Source of the DNA: Agrypnia vestita
Lineage: Eukaryota > Arthropoda > Insecta > Trichoptera > Phryganeidae
Direction: 5' to 3'
DNA length: 64,000 bases
NCBI GenBank assembly: GCA_016648135.1
Contig: JADDOH010004208.1
Location: 61,379-125,378 of the forward strand
Positions 54,500-64,000 of the stretch are shown piece after piece. The notes beneath the pieces are model-generated. The model saw only the letters and a program-made list of their open reading frames with translations. It was not told where the DNA came from and ran no database searches. A program made the position numbers and the translations under genes. Position 1 is the first letter of the stretch. Each line of letters starts with the position of its first letter.

Positions 54500-54685
54500 G
54501 CTAGTAATAAAAAAACTTAGAACCCGACTGCGGCGCCACCTACTGGGTCCAGTTGTAAATATATGCCATCCAGGGACCCACTCAAACGCACACAAAAAAT
54601 TTCATTAAAATCGGGCCAGTCGTTTAGGAGGAATTCAGTGACATACACACGTACAGAAGAATTATATATATGTAAAGATAAAAAT
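54500..54685 (+). repeat. Dispersed repeat tail (Helitron-like or LINE-like)
   Basis: gcggcgccacctactgggtc, then tttcattaaaatcgggccag, tcgtttaggaggaattcagt and gacatacacacgtacagaag followed by tatatatgtaaagata. This phrase order is widespread in insect repeats; the exact family is not certain. Confidence 0.45.
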
Positions 54686-55239
54686 TGAAAAAGTAAAATT
54701 GTCAAAAATTATGATATTTTAATATAGAAACTATCGCCGTCTGAAATTCCACTGCATGTTTATTTTTAAAGTAGTCATGCTGTGGTAGAGTACTCTACAA
54801 ACACAATCATTTCCCAGTCTATGTAGTCTAGGCAGTTATGTGTGTATGTGGTAGTTTGTTTTATTATAGTAAAAAAAATATTTTGAACGCATTGACAATT
54901 GAAGTTTAAGTAAAATAAATCCTTTACATCAGTTTTTCGAACCATAAGAAACACACTTTTCGTTACAAAAATTGATAAAAATCGGCGATATTTGGCAATA
55001 GCTCCCCGCAAAAAACAATTTTAATATTTTTTCTTCTCTCTTTTCCTTTTCAACAAAAAATCCAAAATATTCGTGTCCCGAGCACAATTTATTTCAGAGT
55101 ATTAGTAATACTATAGCTGGACTGCATAGTATTACTGCATAGTATGTTGTTACGATACAAAAAATGAACACAATAGAAGTTTTTTTTGTAAGTACGTAAC
55201 CTTTTTTAAACTAAAAAATATATATTTATTTTAAATATC

Positions 55240-55560
55240 CTATCGAGGCTTATAATACGGGCTTGCCAGGCAACTTTCCCCACGCTTTCTTCCCACCGGA
55301 CAAAGCTAGGGAATGGTCTTTTGATTGTGGTCGACCTATAATACTAGCATGTTCGACTCTGGTGCTGCCATATTTAGAAGTGGATTGCCCAGCTAAATAC
55401 CGGCAATCATAGCTCAAATTGCCTACTTGGTTGTTGTAGTTGCACTTTGTGAGGATGCGCTGCCTCTACTCCGAAGGTGCCGTGCAGGTCAGACCGCCTC
55501 GTTAGACGGACAGGCTAATGGGGTGTAATAAAGGATTGTGTAACAATTTACCCCGCAACA
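55240..55560. other. GC-richer block, unassigned
   Basis: 55250-55560 has higher GC than its flanks and no open frame of note. Confidence 0.3.
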
Positions 55561-55977
55561 TCTGCCATTCGGCTGTCGCTGATGAAGCGTCCAGTATCAA
55601 TCTTGCGCACTCCGATAATCATTGAATCGACGACTTCTGGTACAGCTTCTGTTCCTTTTCGGCATTTGTATCATCGTGCACACGGTATTTTGTGTTCCGT
55701 TATTGTTGTCGGCGCTACAACCTATTGTAGGAGATTATCAGATTAAACTGGTAGCATTACGTGTGTTGGTATTTTACCCTTTTCTCCGCGGTCATTAAAA
55801 TAAATAGCGAGTATTTAAGCCATTTGTCTAAGATAAAATGTGGAGTATAAAAGCAAATTCAGCAATATCCGAAAAAAATTAATGCAGTCACTGAGAATTA
55901 CTATGTAGTTTAAAATGTTCTGAATTCTGGATTTTATGTATCTTATCCCTCCAAAATCATCATCTCCTTCTTCTTCT

Positions 55978-56135
55978 TTTTCTTCTTCAGCCTTCATTTC
56001 TCCACTGCTAGATATAGGCCTCTTCCATACCCTTCCGTCTTTCCTTGTTATTTTCTAGTTGTAGCCATTTCTTCTCCCCCACAGCGGCTATATCGTCGGC
56101 AGGTCTCTTTTGAGGTCTTCCGATGCCTTTTTTAT
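55978..56135 (-). pseudogene. RTE-like LINE 3' tail
   Basis: The complement of the + strand words ccatttcttctcccccacag, cggctatatcgtcggc and aggtcttccgatgcc reproduces the 3' part of the coding tail at 59600-59740. Confidence 0.65.
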
Positions 56136-56334
56136 TTGAAAGGGGTTGTGCATTAAAACACTTAACATAGGAACCAGAGGAAACTACCGAGGAAAGATTT
56201 TGGATTATTAAATAAGATGGCCATAGATTAATAATAATGAAAATAGATAATTTATTTACACAAACATTATTTGGTCTTCACAAGTATTTAAAATTCCACA
56301 TGTTTATTTGGAAATGATTTTAATTGGCATTAAA

Positions 56335-56545
56335 ACACCACGCTTGCCAGACGGGTTGGTGAGTTTTAAATCAGCCGCCCTTGACACAGGGAACAGACGC
56401 TGTTTGTAGCCGCCCATAATGGGTCAGACGCTACTGCCTGTTGGTCTGCGAGAGGCATTTTATTTCCCTCCTACCCTCCATATCTGGGGAGCCTCCCCCT
56501 ATCCGCCACCTGGGGACGCATCTCCTAGCGGTTGCAGGCTCCGCT
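56335..56545. other. GC-richer block, probable retroelement fragment
   Basis: Contains caccacgcttgccagacggg, cagcgtctgttccc on the complement and gggagcctccccc. No intact frame. A retroelement 5' region is a guess only. Confidence 0.25.
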
Positions 56546-56554
56546 GAAGAAATC

Positions 56555-56700
56555 ATGTTTCCTATAAATTTATAAGGAATGTTTCCTATGAAATCTCGAA
56601 TTCAATACCTACAATATAAATCAGTAATCCTCGATGACTGCGTTGAATTTTTTTTGATGCTGCTGCCTTTGATTTTATACCCCCATATTGCGCAATTTAA
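56555..56700. repeat. Dispersed repeat shared with 35560-35720
   Basis: Same ordered words as the intron 2 copy: cctataaatttata, tttcctatgaaatc, gctgcctttgattttat. Confidence 0.5.
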
Positions 56701-56704
56701 AAAA

Positions 56705-58240
56705 AACTGTGAAACACGCGTTTCTGAAATCATCGATTAAAATTAAAATATACGATTTGAAGAAAGCACCTTTGCACAATGGCTCCCCGAAATAACAAAA
56801 ATAGTAATTAAATGTCGATCTTTATCTTTTTATTTTTTATTTTATTTAATTCGGTCATTCTACAAGGAGACACAATCGCTTGATAAGATGAAATACAAAA
56901 AAAAAAGTTAATTGTCTCCCATAATTAAAGGATAACATAAATAGGACATAACCATAGATAAGTCAATTTGACAATGACAGATAAAACACCATTTAACCGA
57001 TTTTTCCAAATTTAACTTTAACCTAGACATAAAGGGGCTTGTGACGTATATAATATACATGATCAGGAAGGAGGACGAGTTTCTAGTATCTGCCTCACCG
57101 TATGACGATACTCTTCATATTTAGTGTTAAAAATATCTATTGAATTTAAGAGGTAATTATAATCTGAGCATATGCGTGGAATGGGAGAGGATTTCCTATT
57201 GTTGGTTTAATCAATTGGAAGGAAAAATAGGTACTTCTGTCTGGTAGGTCGGAATGGGACGTGGAAAGTGGAAGAAGGAAAGAAAGAAGGAAGAAGAAGA
57301 AATCTTCAATTGAATGACATCTGATTAATGTATTAATAATTTACCATGCTGGACAAGTATCATCCATTTAATTAATAAAACTAAAACATCAATATGTATG
57401 TAGGTATGCATGTCAAAAGTTCCGTGTGACGAAGACTTTCATTATAAATATGGTAATGTTAACACGATGATGGTGGAAGTATTTTCAATGCTACAACGAA
57501 ATCGGATAAAATATAAAGCATTCTTATACCTGCTTTGCATTTTGCACTACATGAAAGATGGGATCTTTCTATTGAAATCAAGTGCAAAATTGAGCAATCT
57601 TGTGCAACATTAATTAGAAATATACTCTGAACTTCAGATCCTTTTTCGTCTTCTTCTTGTGCCCTATCCGTTCAACAGAAGTTGGCTTTTCATTTACTTC
57701 CAGGGCTTCAACTTCCGGAAACTTTACCTGCATTACGAGGTGCAAGATCTCGCACTTCTCTGGATGTCTCACCTCATGTCCGAGATTTTTAATATTCTAA
57801 TTATTTATTTTTCTTTATTCATCCGAACCATAAAATCTTCATTTCACCGGGTAACACTTTATCACTTGCTGGAATATTCCATTTAATTTTCACACGTAGA
57901 AATCGCACTTATTTATTTCGCCACTTAGGAATTTCGCTTCATTATTTCGCTTAATTTATGTCGCTTTTATTATCTCATTTATCATAGCTAGACCATTAAA
58001 TACAAGTACCGGATCATGTGCACAGCGCAGTTTGTCCGTGAGTAGTTTCTTGAAAGGATTCATTGAATCGATCTCAGATTACGAATGCGATTGGTCAGAT
58101 GTTCTCACACTTACTACCAATATGGTATACTATTAAAGCTCGAAATAACCTGCATGGATAATTATTAATGATTGTATTATCATCATTAGTATAGTATAAT
58201 CATTCGTAAATAAAACTTGTTTATACAATTAATAAAAATA
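56705..58240. other. No recognisable gene
   Basis: AT-rich; short plus frames at 57410-57613 and 57659-57886 are open but not recognisable and lack splice support. Confidence 0.4.
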
Positions 58241-58244
58241 TCTA

Positions 58245-58440
58245 CTTTATTTTAACCACTAATTTGTTGAAAATACTAACTTTTTTCGGGGCCAATGGTC
58301 ACCTCATCAGGATACAACGTGTACTAAAAGTAAAAAAAATAAAAAATCGAAGTATAGACAATAAAAAAAGAAAAATAAATATATTGTAGATGAATAAATA
58401 ATTAAGTACTTATATGAAAACAAATTTAAAAATTAACTTT
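58245..58440 (-). mobile_element. Penelope 3' region, third copy
   Basis: The minus strand reads gtctatacttcgatttttta, then atcctgatgag and gaccattggccccga. The order matches 30420-30500. Helix II of the hammerhead-like motif is disrupted. Confidence 0.55.
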
Positions 58441-58444
58441 TTGT

Positions 58445-59320
58445 AAGAAAGATGATTTGAAACACTTTTTCTTTTTTCCAAAATTTCTAATTTATCCAAC
58501 TGTAATCCTGTATAATTTATAAGTTATATTTGTAAACCTTATTATTAACAAAAAATATATCCATTTCCAAAAGATGATTAGAAAATTCGGAATAATTATT
58601 GCTACTAAAACATGTTTATACTTTAAGTTTATATATGTTTCAAGTTTAAACAACCCTTGTAAATGACACGGACGTGTCGAAACCGTTAGAAAATTTTATT
58701 AAAATAATTTAAAAATGTACACCAGGTAAACTCTTTAAAAATAATTTTCTAGAATATAAAAAAATATTAAAACCTCAGACAAATTTAACCTAAATTTGTT
58801 TAAAAGGATCATATTTGATGTTAGAACTCATAACTTAATCAGGATCAATCTACAATACGATCTACCTGCATTGTGGACTAACTCTGTTATACATTGTATA
58901 TCAGAAGAAGAAGGAAGAGGATAAAATAGCCACAGGACGTCTAACCACCTATATCCTATATACGCAGAGTTCTAGTCAGAAAAATTTAGGTACGGTCGGT
59001 CAAAGGATGCAGGCAGACAATCGTATTCTGAAATAGGCAATATTAATATTTCTGTATAATAATGCAGCCAATTTCAAAGTTTTAAGTTAAACAGTTAATA
59101 ACTTAAGGTTAGCTTTCATTTTAGAGCTTTCTGATTGATTGCTTTCATTAATTTCAAACATGTAAAATATAAAACGTCCAAATTGGCGGCATCACAATGT
59201 CATACAATAACTGTGAAGATACAGAAATAGTAATATTGCTTATTTCAGAATATAGCCGATACATTTAGTTGGTAAATTTTATTATTAGGTACTATTTAAT
59301 TAATATAATAATAAATTGAG
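58445..59320. other. No recognisable gene
   Basis: AT-rich. aatgacacggacgtgtcgaa near 58663 is a palindromic Penelope-terminus-like word (CACGGACGTG). Confidence 0.35.
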
Positions 59321-59322
59321 TG

Positions 59323-59455
59323 GTTTGTTAGTCTTGTGGTTAGTACTCTCGCCTTGTGATCCAAAGGTTGCGGGTTCGAATCTCACTCCAGACCAGCAAC
59401 TTAGTCCTATTTTCATAGCACAAGCATTTAGCTTAGTTTGAAAATAGTAAGAATA
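59323..59455 (+). repeat. SINE 2, best copy
   Basis: tggtttgttagtcttgtggt and gcgggttcgaatctcactcc (B box) with cagacca closing a 7-bp acceptor-like stem with TGGTTTG. The T arm does not pair, so not a functional tRNA. The tail catttagcttagtttgaaaa is shared. Confidence 0.7.
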
Positions 59456-59460
59456 TTGAT

Positions 59461-59760
59461 GGTGCAAGCCTAAGAAATGATGAAATTAGGCGCAGAACTA
59501 GAGTAGTGGATATCATGGATCGTGTAGCGAAGCTAAAATGGCAATGGGCAGGGCATGTTGCAAGGCAGTATGTTACAAGGTGGACACCCAGAGTTCTGAA
59601 GTGGAGATCTTGGGAGAATAAAAGAGGCGTCGGAAGATCTCAAAAGAGATGGGCCGACGATATAGCCGCTGTGGGGGGAAGAAATGGCTACAATTAGCAA
59701 ATAACAAGCAAGGATGGGAGGGTATGGAAGAGAGATGAAGACTGAAGAAGAAGAATAAAA
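59461..59760 (+). pseudogene. RTE-like LINE C-terminal tail
   Basis: SLRNDEIRRRTRVVDIMDRV, then KLKWQWAGHVAR and KRGVGRSQKRWADDI, ending in a stop at 59697. The RN(E)xIRxxTxVxDIxxRxxxLKWxWAGHVAR…GRPxxRWxDDI pattern is the C terminus of RTE/BovB-like arthropod LINEs. 5' truncated; related minus tails at 55978 and 61990. Confidence 0.8.
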
Positions 59761-59768
59761 ATATTGAT

Positions 59769-60470
59769 GTGACACGAATTCCATGGTCGCATGTCTATTT
59801 CTCAGAAGTCATTAAACCCGTCCGAACTGTAAAATTTCCAGGCTTCCCAAAGGGGAATATTTCCAGTGAATTTGGCTGCCGGAAGCTCCGCCTAGCAACA
59901 GCGAATAAACGGTTGTTTGCTAATCCGTCCCCACCGCTGCCGAAAGGGTATAAAAGCAATGCGCTTATACTCCCATACAGGATACACTGAGGGATTCCTG
60001 GCGAACCTAGGAAGCGATATCGCCGCCGCAGTCGAGTGTTCTCCTGCCGGGTCGTATCAAGTCGAGCTTATGTGAAGCTCGAGTCTCGTCGAATATTTAT
60101 CTCCGGTAAGTCTCTTTGCCATCGCTCTTGCTGTCGAGTTTTATCCGGTAAGAGTCTTTGCCGAATCTGTGAAGTGAGATCAAGAATTCCACCACAATAT
60201 TGTGTTGTGACTACGCTAGAGACCTAAGTGCTTGTGCTAATTTTATTCGATATTCTGTATGTACCTACTTTTATATTTCTACTGTTTATATTTCTGTGTG
60301 TTCTTCTTTATTCCTACATTTTATATTTCTACTTCTGTTCATTTCTACTACGTATGTACATTTGTGTTTTACTAACTGTTAATAAATTGTTGTAATAAAA
60401 AGCTTTCTACGTTATTTCCACGCCTTTGTCTCTTGCACTCATAACTTGAAACAAACCAACCGATTCAATA
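59769..60470 (+). other. LTR-like or promoter-like block
   Basis: GC-richer than the surroundings, with gggtataaaagc (TATA-like) at 59946, two ccggtaag words at 60103 and 60146, and aataaattgttgtaataaaa (polyadenylation words) near 60383. U3-R-U5 order would fit a solo LTR, but no direct repeat or target duplication is confirmed. A host promoter with a short exon is the alternative. Confidence 0.35.
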
Positions 60471-60471
60471 T

Positions 60472-61015
60472 ATACAGGGTTATTTGTAAAACATTAATAA
60501 CCTCGCAGTACTATATTTCTACCTTGATTATGAGTTGAAAATGTTCAAGTTATCATGACCTAATATCAATAGTTACGGAGAGATGCGGCGTCAAAGTTTG
60601 CATTTTTTTTCAATATTTCTGACTTATTTTTTGTAAAATGTTGGACTATCATTACAGTAACTTATATTGAGTATGAAAAATTCATTCCCTTTAATAAAAG
60701 TCAAATAAAAAATTAAAAACCTTCGAATTCCTATTGGAAAACATTCCAATTGGAATTTTTTCAGGGTTTTAATAATTTTATTTAACTTGTATTGGAACGA
60801 ATGAATTTTTCGTAATTGATATTAGTTACTGTAATTATAGTCCAACGTTTTACAAAAAATAAGTCAGAAATATTTTTAAAAAATTGCAAACTTTGATGTC
60901 GCATATCTCCATAACTATTGGTATTAGGTCATGATAGCTTGAACATTTTCGACTCGTAATTAAGGCAGGAATATAGCCCTGTGAAGTTATTAATGTTTTC
61001 CAAAAAACCCTGTAT
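60472..61015. mobile_element. CAGGG fold-back element, full copy
   Basis: Arms 60472-60665 and 60838-61015 are inverted copies: tatacagggttatttgtaaa mirrored by ttttccaaaaaaccctgtat. The centre is also partly palindromic (attcattcc…ggaacgaat). The short copy at 36149 shares both arms. Confidence 0.85.
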
Positions 61016-61019
61016 ACGT

Positions 61020-61560
61020 ATATTAATTAAATCACGTAGTATTTTTGCCATTGGCGCCCAATTTTTTAGTAACGCCACTGGAGAAACACATGCTTCTGAT
61101 GTTAATCAATTGAACCGCTCCAATATGTTTTTAGTGCATTAACAAAACTGCCGGAGCGAAATTATCCTACATCTATAATTGAAGAGTCATCGCATGATCT
61201 TGTTAGGCGCTGGTGTAGCTATACAAAGAAAGTAACACCACCAATGTGACGCGTTAAATTACTGACGAGAACTGATTTACGAATGTACGTATTTATGCAA
61301 ACAAAATTCAACCCACAGAAGCACCACAATCTCTTTTTTAAAGTTGTATTTATAAAGGTTTTTTTAAAATATATTAAAAAATTAATGAAAAAAAGATTTT
61401 TTTATAATTTAGGAATTGGATCAATATAACAATATCTTAGAAGCTATGGAAAATGTTATTTAAATAATTAAAAATACTAATTAATTAATAAATAACACAA
61501 TATATTTTTATGCAATTGTTTGTGGGTTTCAGTAATATTTAACTGTTTCTAATCAGGTTT
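61020..61560. other. No recognisable gene
   Basis: AT-rich, no match. Confidence 0.4.
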
Positions 61561-61564
61561 ACAA

Positions 61565-61775
61565 TCAGGTAATACGAGATCTTGCATCTCATAATGCAGG
61601 GAAAGATTGCCGGAAGTCGGGGCCCTGGAAGAAGCAGGACTTGATGGCTGAAAAACTTGAGACAGTGGTTTGGCCAGTCTACTGTGGAGCTGTTCCGGGC
61701 CGCAGTAAACAAAGTCCGCATAGCCAAAATGATTGCCAACGTCCGTTAAACGGACAGGGCACGAGAAGAAGAAAA
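61565..61775 (+). pseudogene. LINE C-terminal tail, decayed
   Basis: RYEILHLIMQGKIAGSRGPG, a stop, then WLKNLRQWFG and ELFRAAVNKVRIAKMIANVR. Same tail as 15907 (GKIEGRRGVGRRQISWL…) with one stop at about 61642. Confidence 0.7.
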
Positions 61776-61989
61776 AGAATCAGGTTTGAAAATAGATCCA
61801 AATAGTCTTTATAGCTATAATCATTTTATCTATTCTTTATTACTGAGTGAATATCGTTTTCCGAGCATCGCGAATATTTTTTGTAAAATATAAAACACAA
61901 AAATATAACTATTTTATATAGGAAAGTAGATATGGAAGTCTTTGGGTGTTTATAGGGCTTACAAGCTATCGTATAAGTTTATTGGCTAG

Positions 61990-62090
61990 TATAAGTCTCT
62001 CCACTGCTGGATATAGGTCTCTTCCATACCCTTCCATCCTTCCTTATTGTTTGCTAATTGTAACCATTTCTTTCCCCCCACAGCCGGCTT
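61990..62090 (-). pseudogene. RTE-like LINE 3' tail, short
   Basis: Complement of tctccactgctggatatagg and ccatttctttccccccacag, as at 55990-56090 and 59650-59740. Confidence 0.6.
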
Positions 62091-62689
62091 TTACCAATAT
62101 TTATCACATGCGTGTTAATCTTATCAAGGACTAACACGCATTAAATTGCCTACAGAACGAATTCAGGAGTCTAGGAGGAAGGGGGAGTGAGAGGGGGCGG
62201 GGTCAAAGTGGGTGTTACCAAATCTTTTTGTAAAAGTTAAATTGGACAAAGGGCTGTAAGGAAAATAGATTTGGTTATTTATGAAAGGTGTTTTATTATT
62301 TACAGCTTTCCTAATGTAAAAAAATTCTAAATTATTTAATTTTAAATTCTATTTATTTCAATTTAATATTTTTACTCCAAATTCAGAAAATTTGTTGTTG
62401 TTAAGACCGCATATGTTCATTAATTCTTGTATTGAAATTGCGAGACGTCCTTCCAATATTATGTGATGAACACGAGCTACATGTTAATTGGTAGATCCTG
62501 AGTTGTCTTGTATATTATTTTTATCTTTATTTTTAATAAATGTTTTTCCAATGTTATTATTAGTATAAAAGGCTGGTTTAATGTTTATAGGTAAAGGCTT
62601 TAGACACTGTATTAGTCAACTTATTCATAAATAAAATTCTTCTCCATTTATTTATTAATATTATTATGTTTTATGGATGGATATAAACA

Positions 62690-63320
62690 TTGTTTAACAA
62701 ATTGAATTACTCATTTTTCAACTCATTGTTTAAATATTCTTTTACATTCTACAAAGCGTTCTACATACACAATATCGCTACACGTTTGAAGGAACATATT
62801 GGAGCAATTAAAAACAACAACTCCAATACATCGGCAATCTACGAACATGCATCCAAAGTGAATCTCTGTCACTTCATCAGATTTGACAAGGCAAATATCT
62901 TATCAACAGAACCGCACCTTATACCCAGATTAGTGAGGGAATCCATTGAAATATACAAACATTTCAATTTCGATACAGATGACAGTTACAAACTATCAAG
63001 TATTTGACGCCCTGTTTTTACGACATTGATTCAACCTTTGAGAAACGTCACAAAAGAGTCCGCCGACGTAACAAGTACATATTGCACACTGGCAACCTCT
63101 ATCGTAGAAGAAGTGAACACTCCACATTAAAGTGCATACAATTTACGTCCACGGAAGCATTAATCAGTCCGCTATATCTCCGCAGGTACAGGTCGTCCTC
63201 CTGATGACGTTGAATACGAATTCAACGAAACGTCGAGAATCGTTTCTCGGAAAAACATAAAATATCCGTAACCATATACAGTTAAATATGTCTAACGACC
63301 GTAATAACAAACTTAACTAT
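62690..63320 (+). pseudogene. Penelope endonuclease C terminus plus terminal repeat
   Basis: ATRLKEHIGAIKNNNSN, then SAIYEHASKVNLCHF, ILSTEPHLIPRLVRESIEIY and DDSYKLSSI, a stop (TGA where the family has Trp, about 63005), then RPVF and ESADVTSTYCTLATS. EPxxxxRLIRESIEIxKH and GYKLSxxWxP are typical of Penelope GIY-YIG endonuclease tails. After the coding part come a hammerhead-like motif (63198-63237) and tcgagaatcgtttctcgg. The N-terminal nuclease half is lost. Confidence 0.8.
63198..63237 (+). ncRNA. Hammerhead-like motif, best example
   Basis: CTC + CTGATGA + extra C + stem GTTGAA/TTCAAC (loop TACGAAt-type) + GAA + self-complementary ACGT + C + GAG. GAG pairs with the leading CTC as helix I, and GTC is the preferred cleavage triplet. 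The only departure from canon is one extra base before helix II. Confidence 0.55.
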
Positions 63321-63369
63321 TTAATCATTGTTTTACTTTGTGGGTTGGATTCTGTTTGCAGAGATACGC

Positions 63370-63830
63370 CCAAACAGCGTGCCACGAATGCTCTTCAACT
63401 TAATTGAGTCGACCGCAACGTGCACCCGATTTGGTCCACTTTGGTAAATAATAACATGGCATTTCTGCACGCCCTAGCGGCGGCTGGGGCTTCTTCCAGC
63501 GACTGGTAATTCGAGCTGGAGTGGTTGCGGAGTCTCCATCAAACGGACCGAATATTGCGACGCCCCGATACATAATAATCACCTTAGATCCGATTCGTTG
63601 GCACAGTTCTGCCGAACCGCGAGGTAACGCTGATGGTGAAGAAATTGCAGATCTAAATATACAATGGCTACCGTGCGATTCAATGCAATGTTGTTTTTGA
63701 TGCTCGCTGTAAATCAAAATATTTGATAAAGTCGATGGAGCTAAAGCCAGGGGCGTACAGTCTAGAGTACATGGGAAGTTAAGGCTGGACATTCACTGCA
63801 AATGCATATTTCGGCGATTTTTTTTTTACG
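63370..63830. other. GC-richer block with possible exon material
   Basis: An acceptor-like ctgtttgcag precedes 63362. On the + strand a short frame follows to TAA at 63443. On the minus strand 63792-63400 is open for 130 codons but not recognisable. A signal-peptide-like start lies at 63664. Confidence 0.3.
63664..63708 (+). CDS. Possible signal-peptide first exon (tentative)
   Basis: ATG 63664 encodes MATVRFNAMLFLMLA, followed directly by a GTAAATC donor-like sequence. It resembles exon 1 of the DUF1091 gene in length and hydrophobicity. DUF1091 genes often occur in clusters, so a neighbour starting here is conceivable. No downstream exon is visible before the window ends. Confidence 0.25.
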
Positions 63831-63847
63831 AAAATGTGGGTTTTTAA

Positions 63848-63960
63848 AATGTTCTTAGGTTTTCGTGGCCACTCAGAATATTGTCACGTATCCTAGCTGC
63901 AGGAGGATTTAATGAAAACGCTGGGATAATACAGAATTTATTGAATACCGATTAATTAAT
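63848..63960. repeat. Diverged copy of the 33118 repeat
   Basis: cttaggttttcgtggccact and the cagaat word correspond to 33121-33150 in intron 2; the rest has diverged. Confidence 0.4.
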
Positions 63961-64000
63961 TATCCAAACGTACAAAGTCACCTATCACTATTAAATGTAA

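Noticed and set aside
59323..59398. Possible tRNA gene with anticodon near GTGATCC
   Set aside because: The acceptor stem pairs but the T arm does not. Two other copies share the downstream tail.
63400..63792. 130-codon minus frame as a gene
   Set aside because: No family resemblance; openness is likely due to local GC content. Kept only as an unassigned block.

Overview
The window is AT-rich, intron-bearing, repeat-dense nuclear DNA from an insect. Four things point there: a four-exon secreted protein of the insect-expanded DUF1091 family, many Penelope-like and LINE remnants, two tRNA-derived SINE families, and short TTAGG-like words. The order is not determinable from the sequence; a large repeat-rich genome such as a beetle's would fit, but that is inference. 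No operons, CRISPR arrays, bacterial signals or rRNA genes were seen.

Only one intact host gene is supported. It runs + from 30820 to 39154, with exons 30820-30882, 32895-33053, 36504-36659 and 38963-39154. All introns are phase 0 with GT/AG ends, and the product is a 189-residue secreted DUF1091 protein. Its introns hold broken retrotransposons (R1-like RT at 31640-32270, jockey-like RT at 34766-35077), DNA-element copies and a TTAG-tailed LINE end. A second signal-peptide-like first exon at 63664-63708 is tentative. At 39990-40789 lies a decayed + copy of a multi-copy arthropod protein family, with stops and frameshifts.

The rest is layered mobile DNA. Left third (1-22 kb): three ~900-bp elements with G-run termini and TTAA flanks (652-1541, 14265-15179, 17077-17981); a piggyBac copy with TTAA duplications (3979-6746) carrying a broken transposase and a nested LINE, itself inside a pair of outer inverted termini (2681-7315); a MITE family at 3487, 7029 and 18761; a Helitron-like 3' end with heat-shock-element spacing at 9079-9264; and a 15-unit 45-bp minisatellite at 21166-21837. 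Middle (22-40 kb): a 3.1-kb inverted repeat with a SINE in each arm (22427-25576); a 46-bp minisatellite (26571-26892); a second HSE-rich Helitron-like element (27517-28003); a Harbinger deletion copy (28687-29551); a Penelope RT (29704-30545); and the host gene. Right third (40-64 kb): hAT derivatives with GATCTCGCGAGATC palindromes, a simple-word repeat family, several LINE 3' ends, fold-back CAGGG elements, an LTR-like block and a Penelope endonuclease end.

The most interesting signals are (i) phased nGAAn/nTTCn arrays matching heat-shock factor sites inside two Helitron-like copies, and (ii) a set of hammerhead-ribozyme-like motifs with self-complementary helix III, repeated at nearly every Penelope terminus. 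Family assignments rest on motif recognition only; no database search was run.
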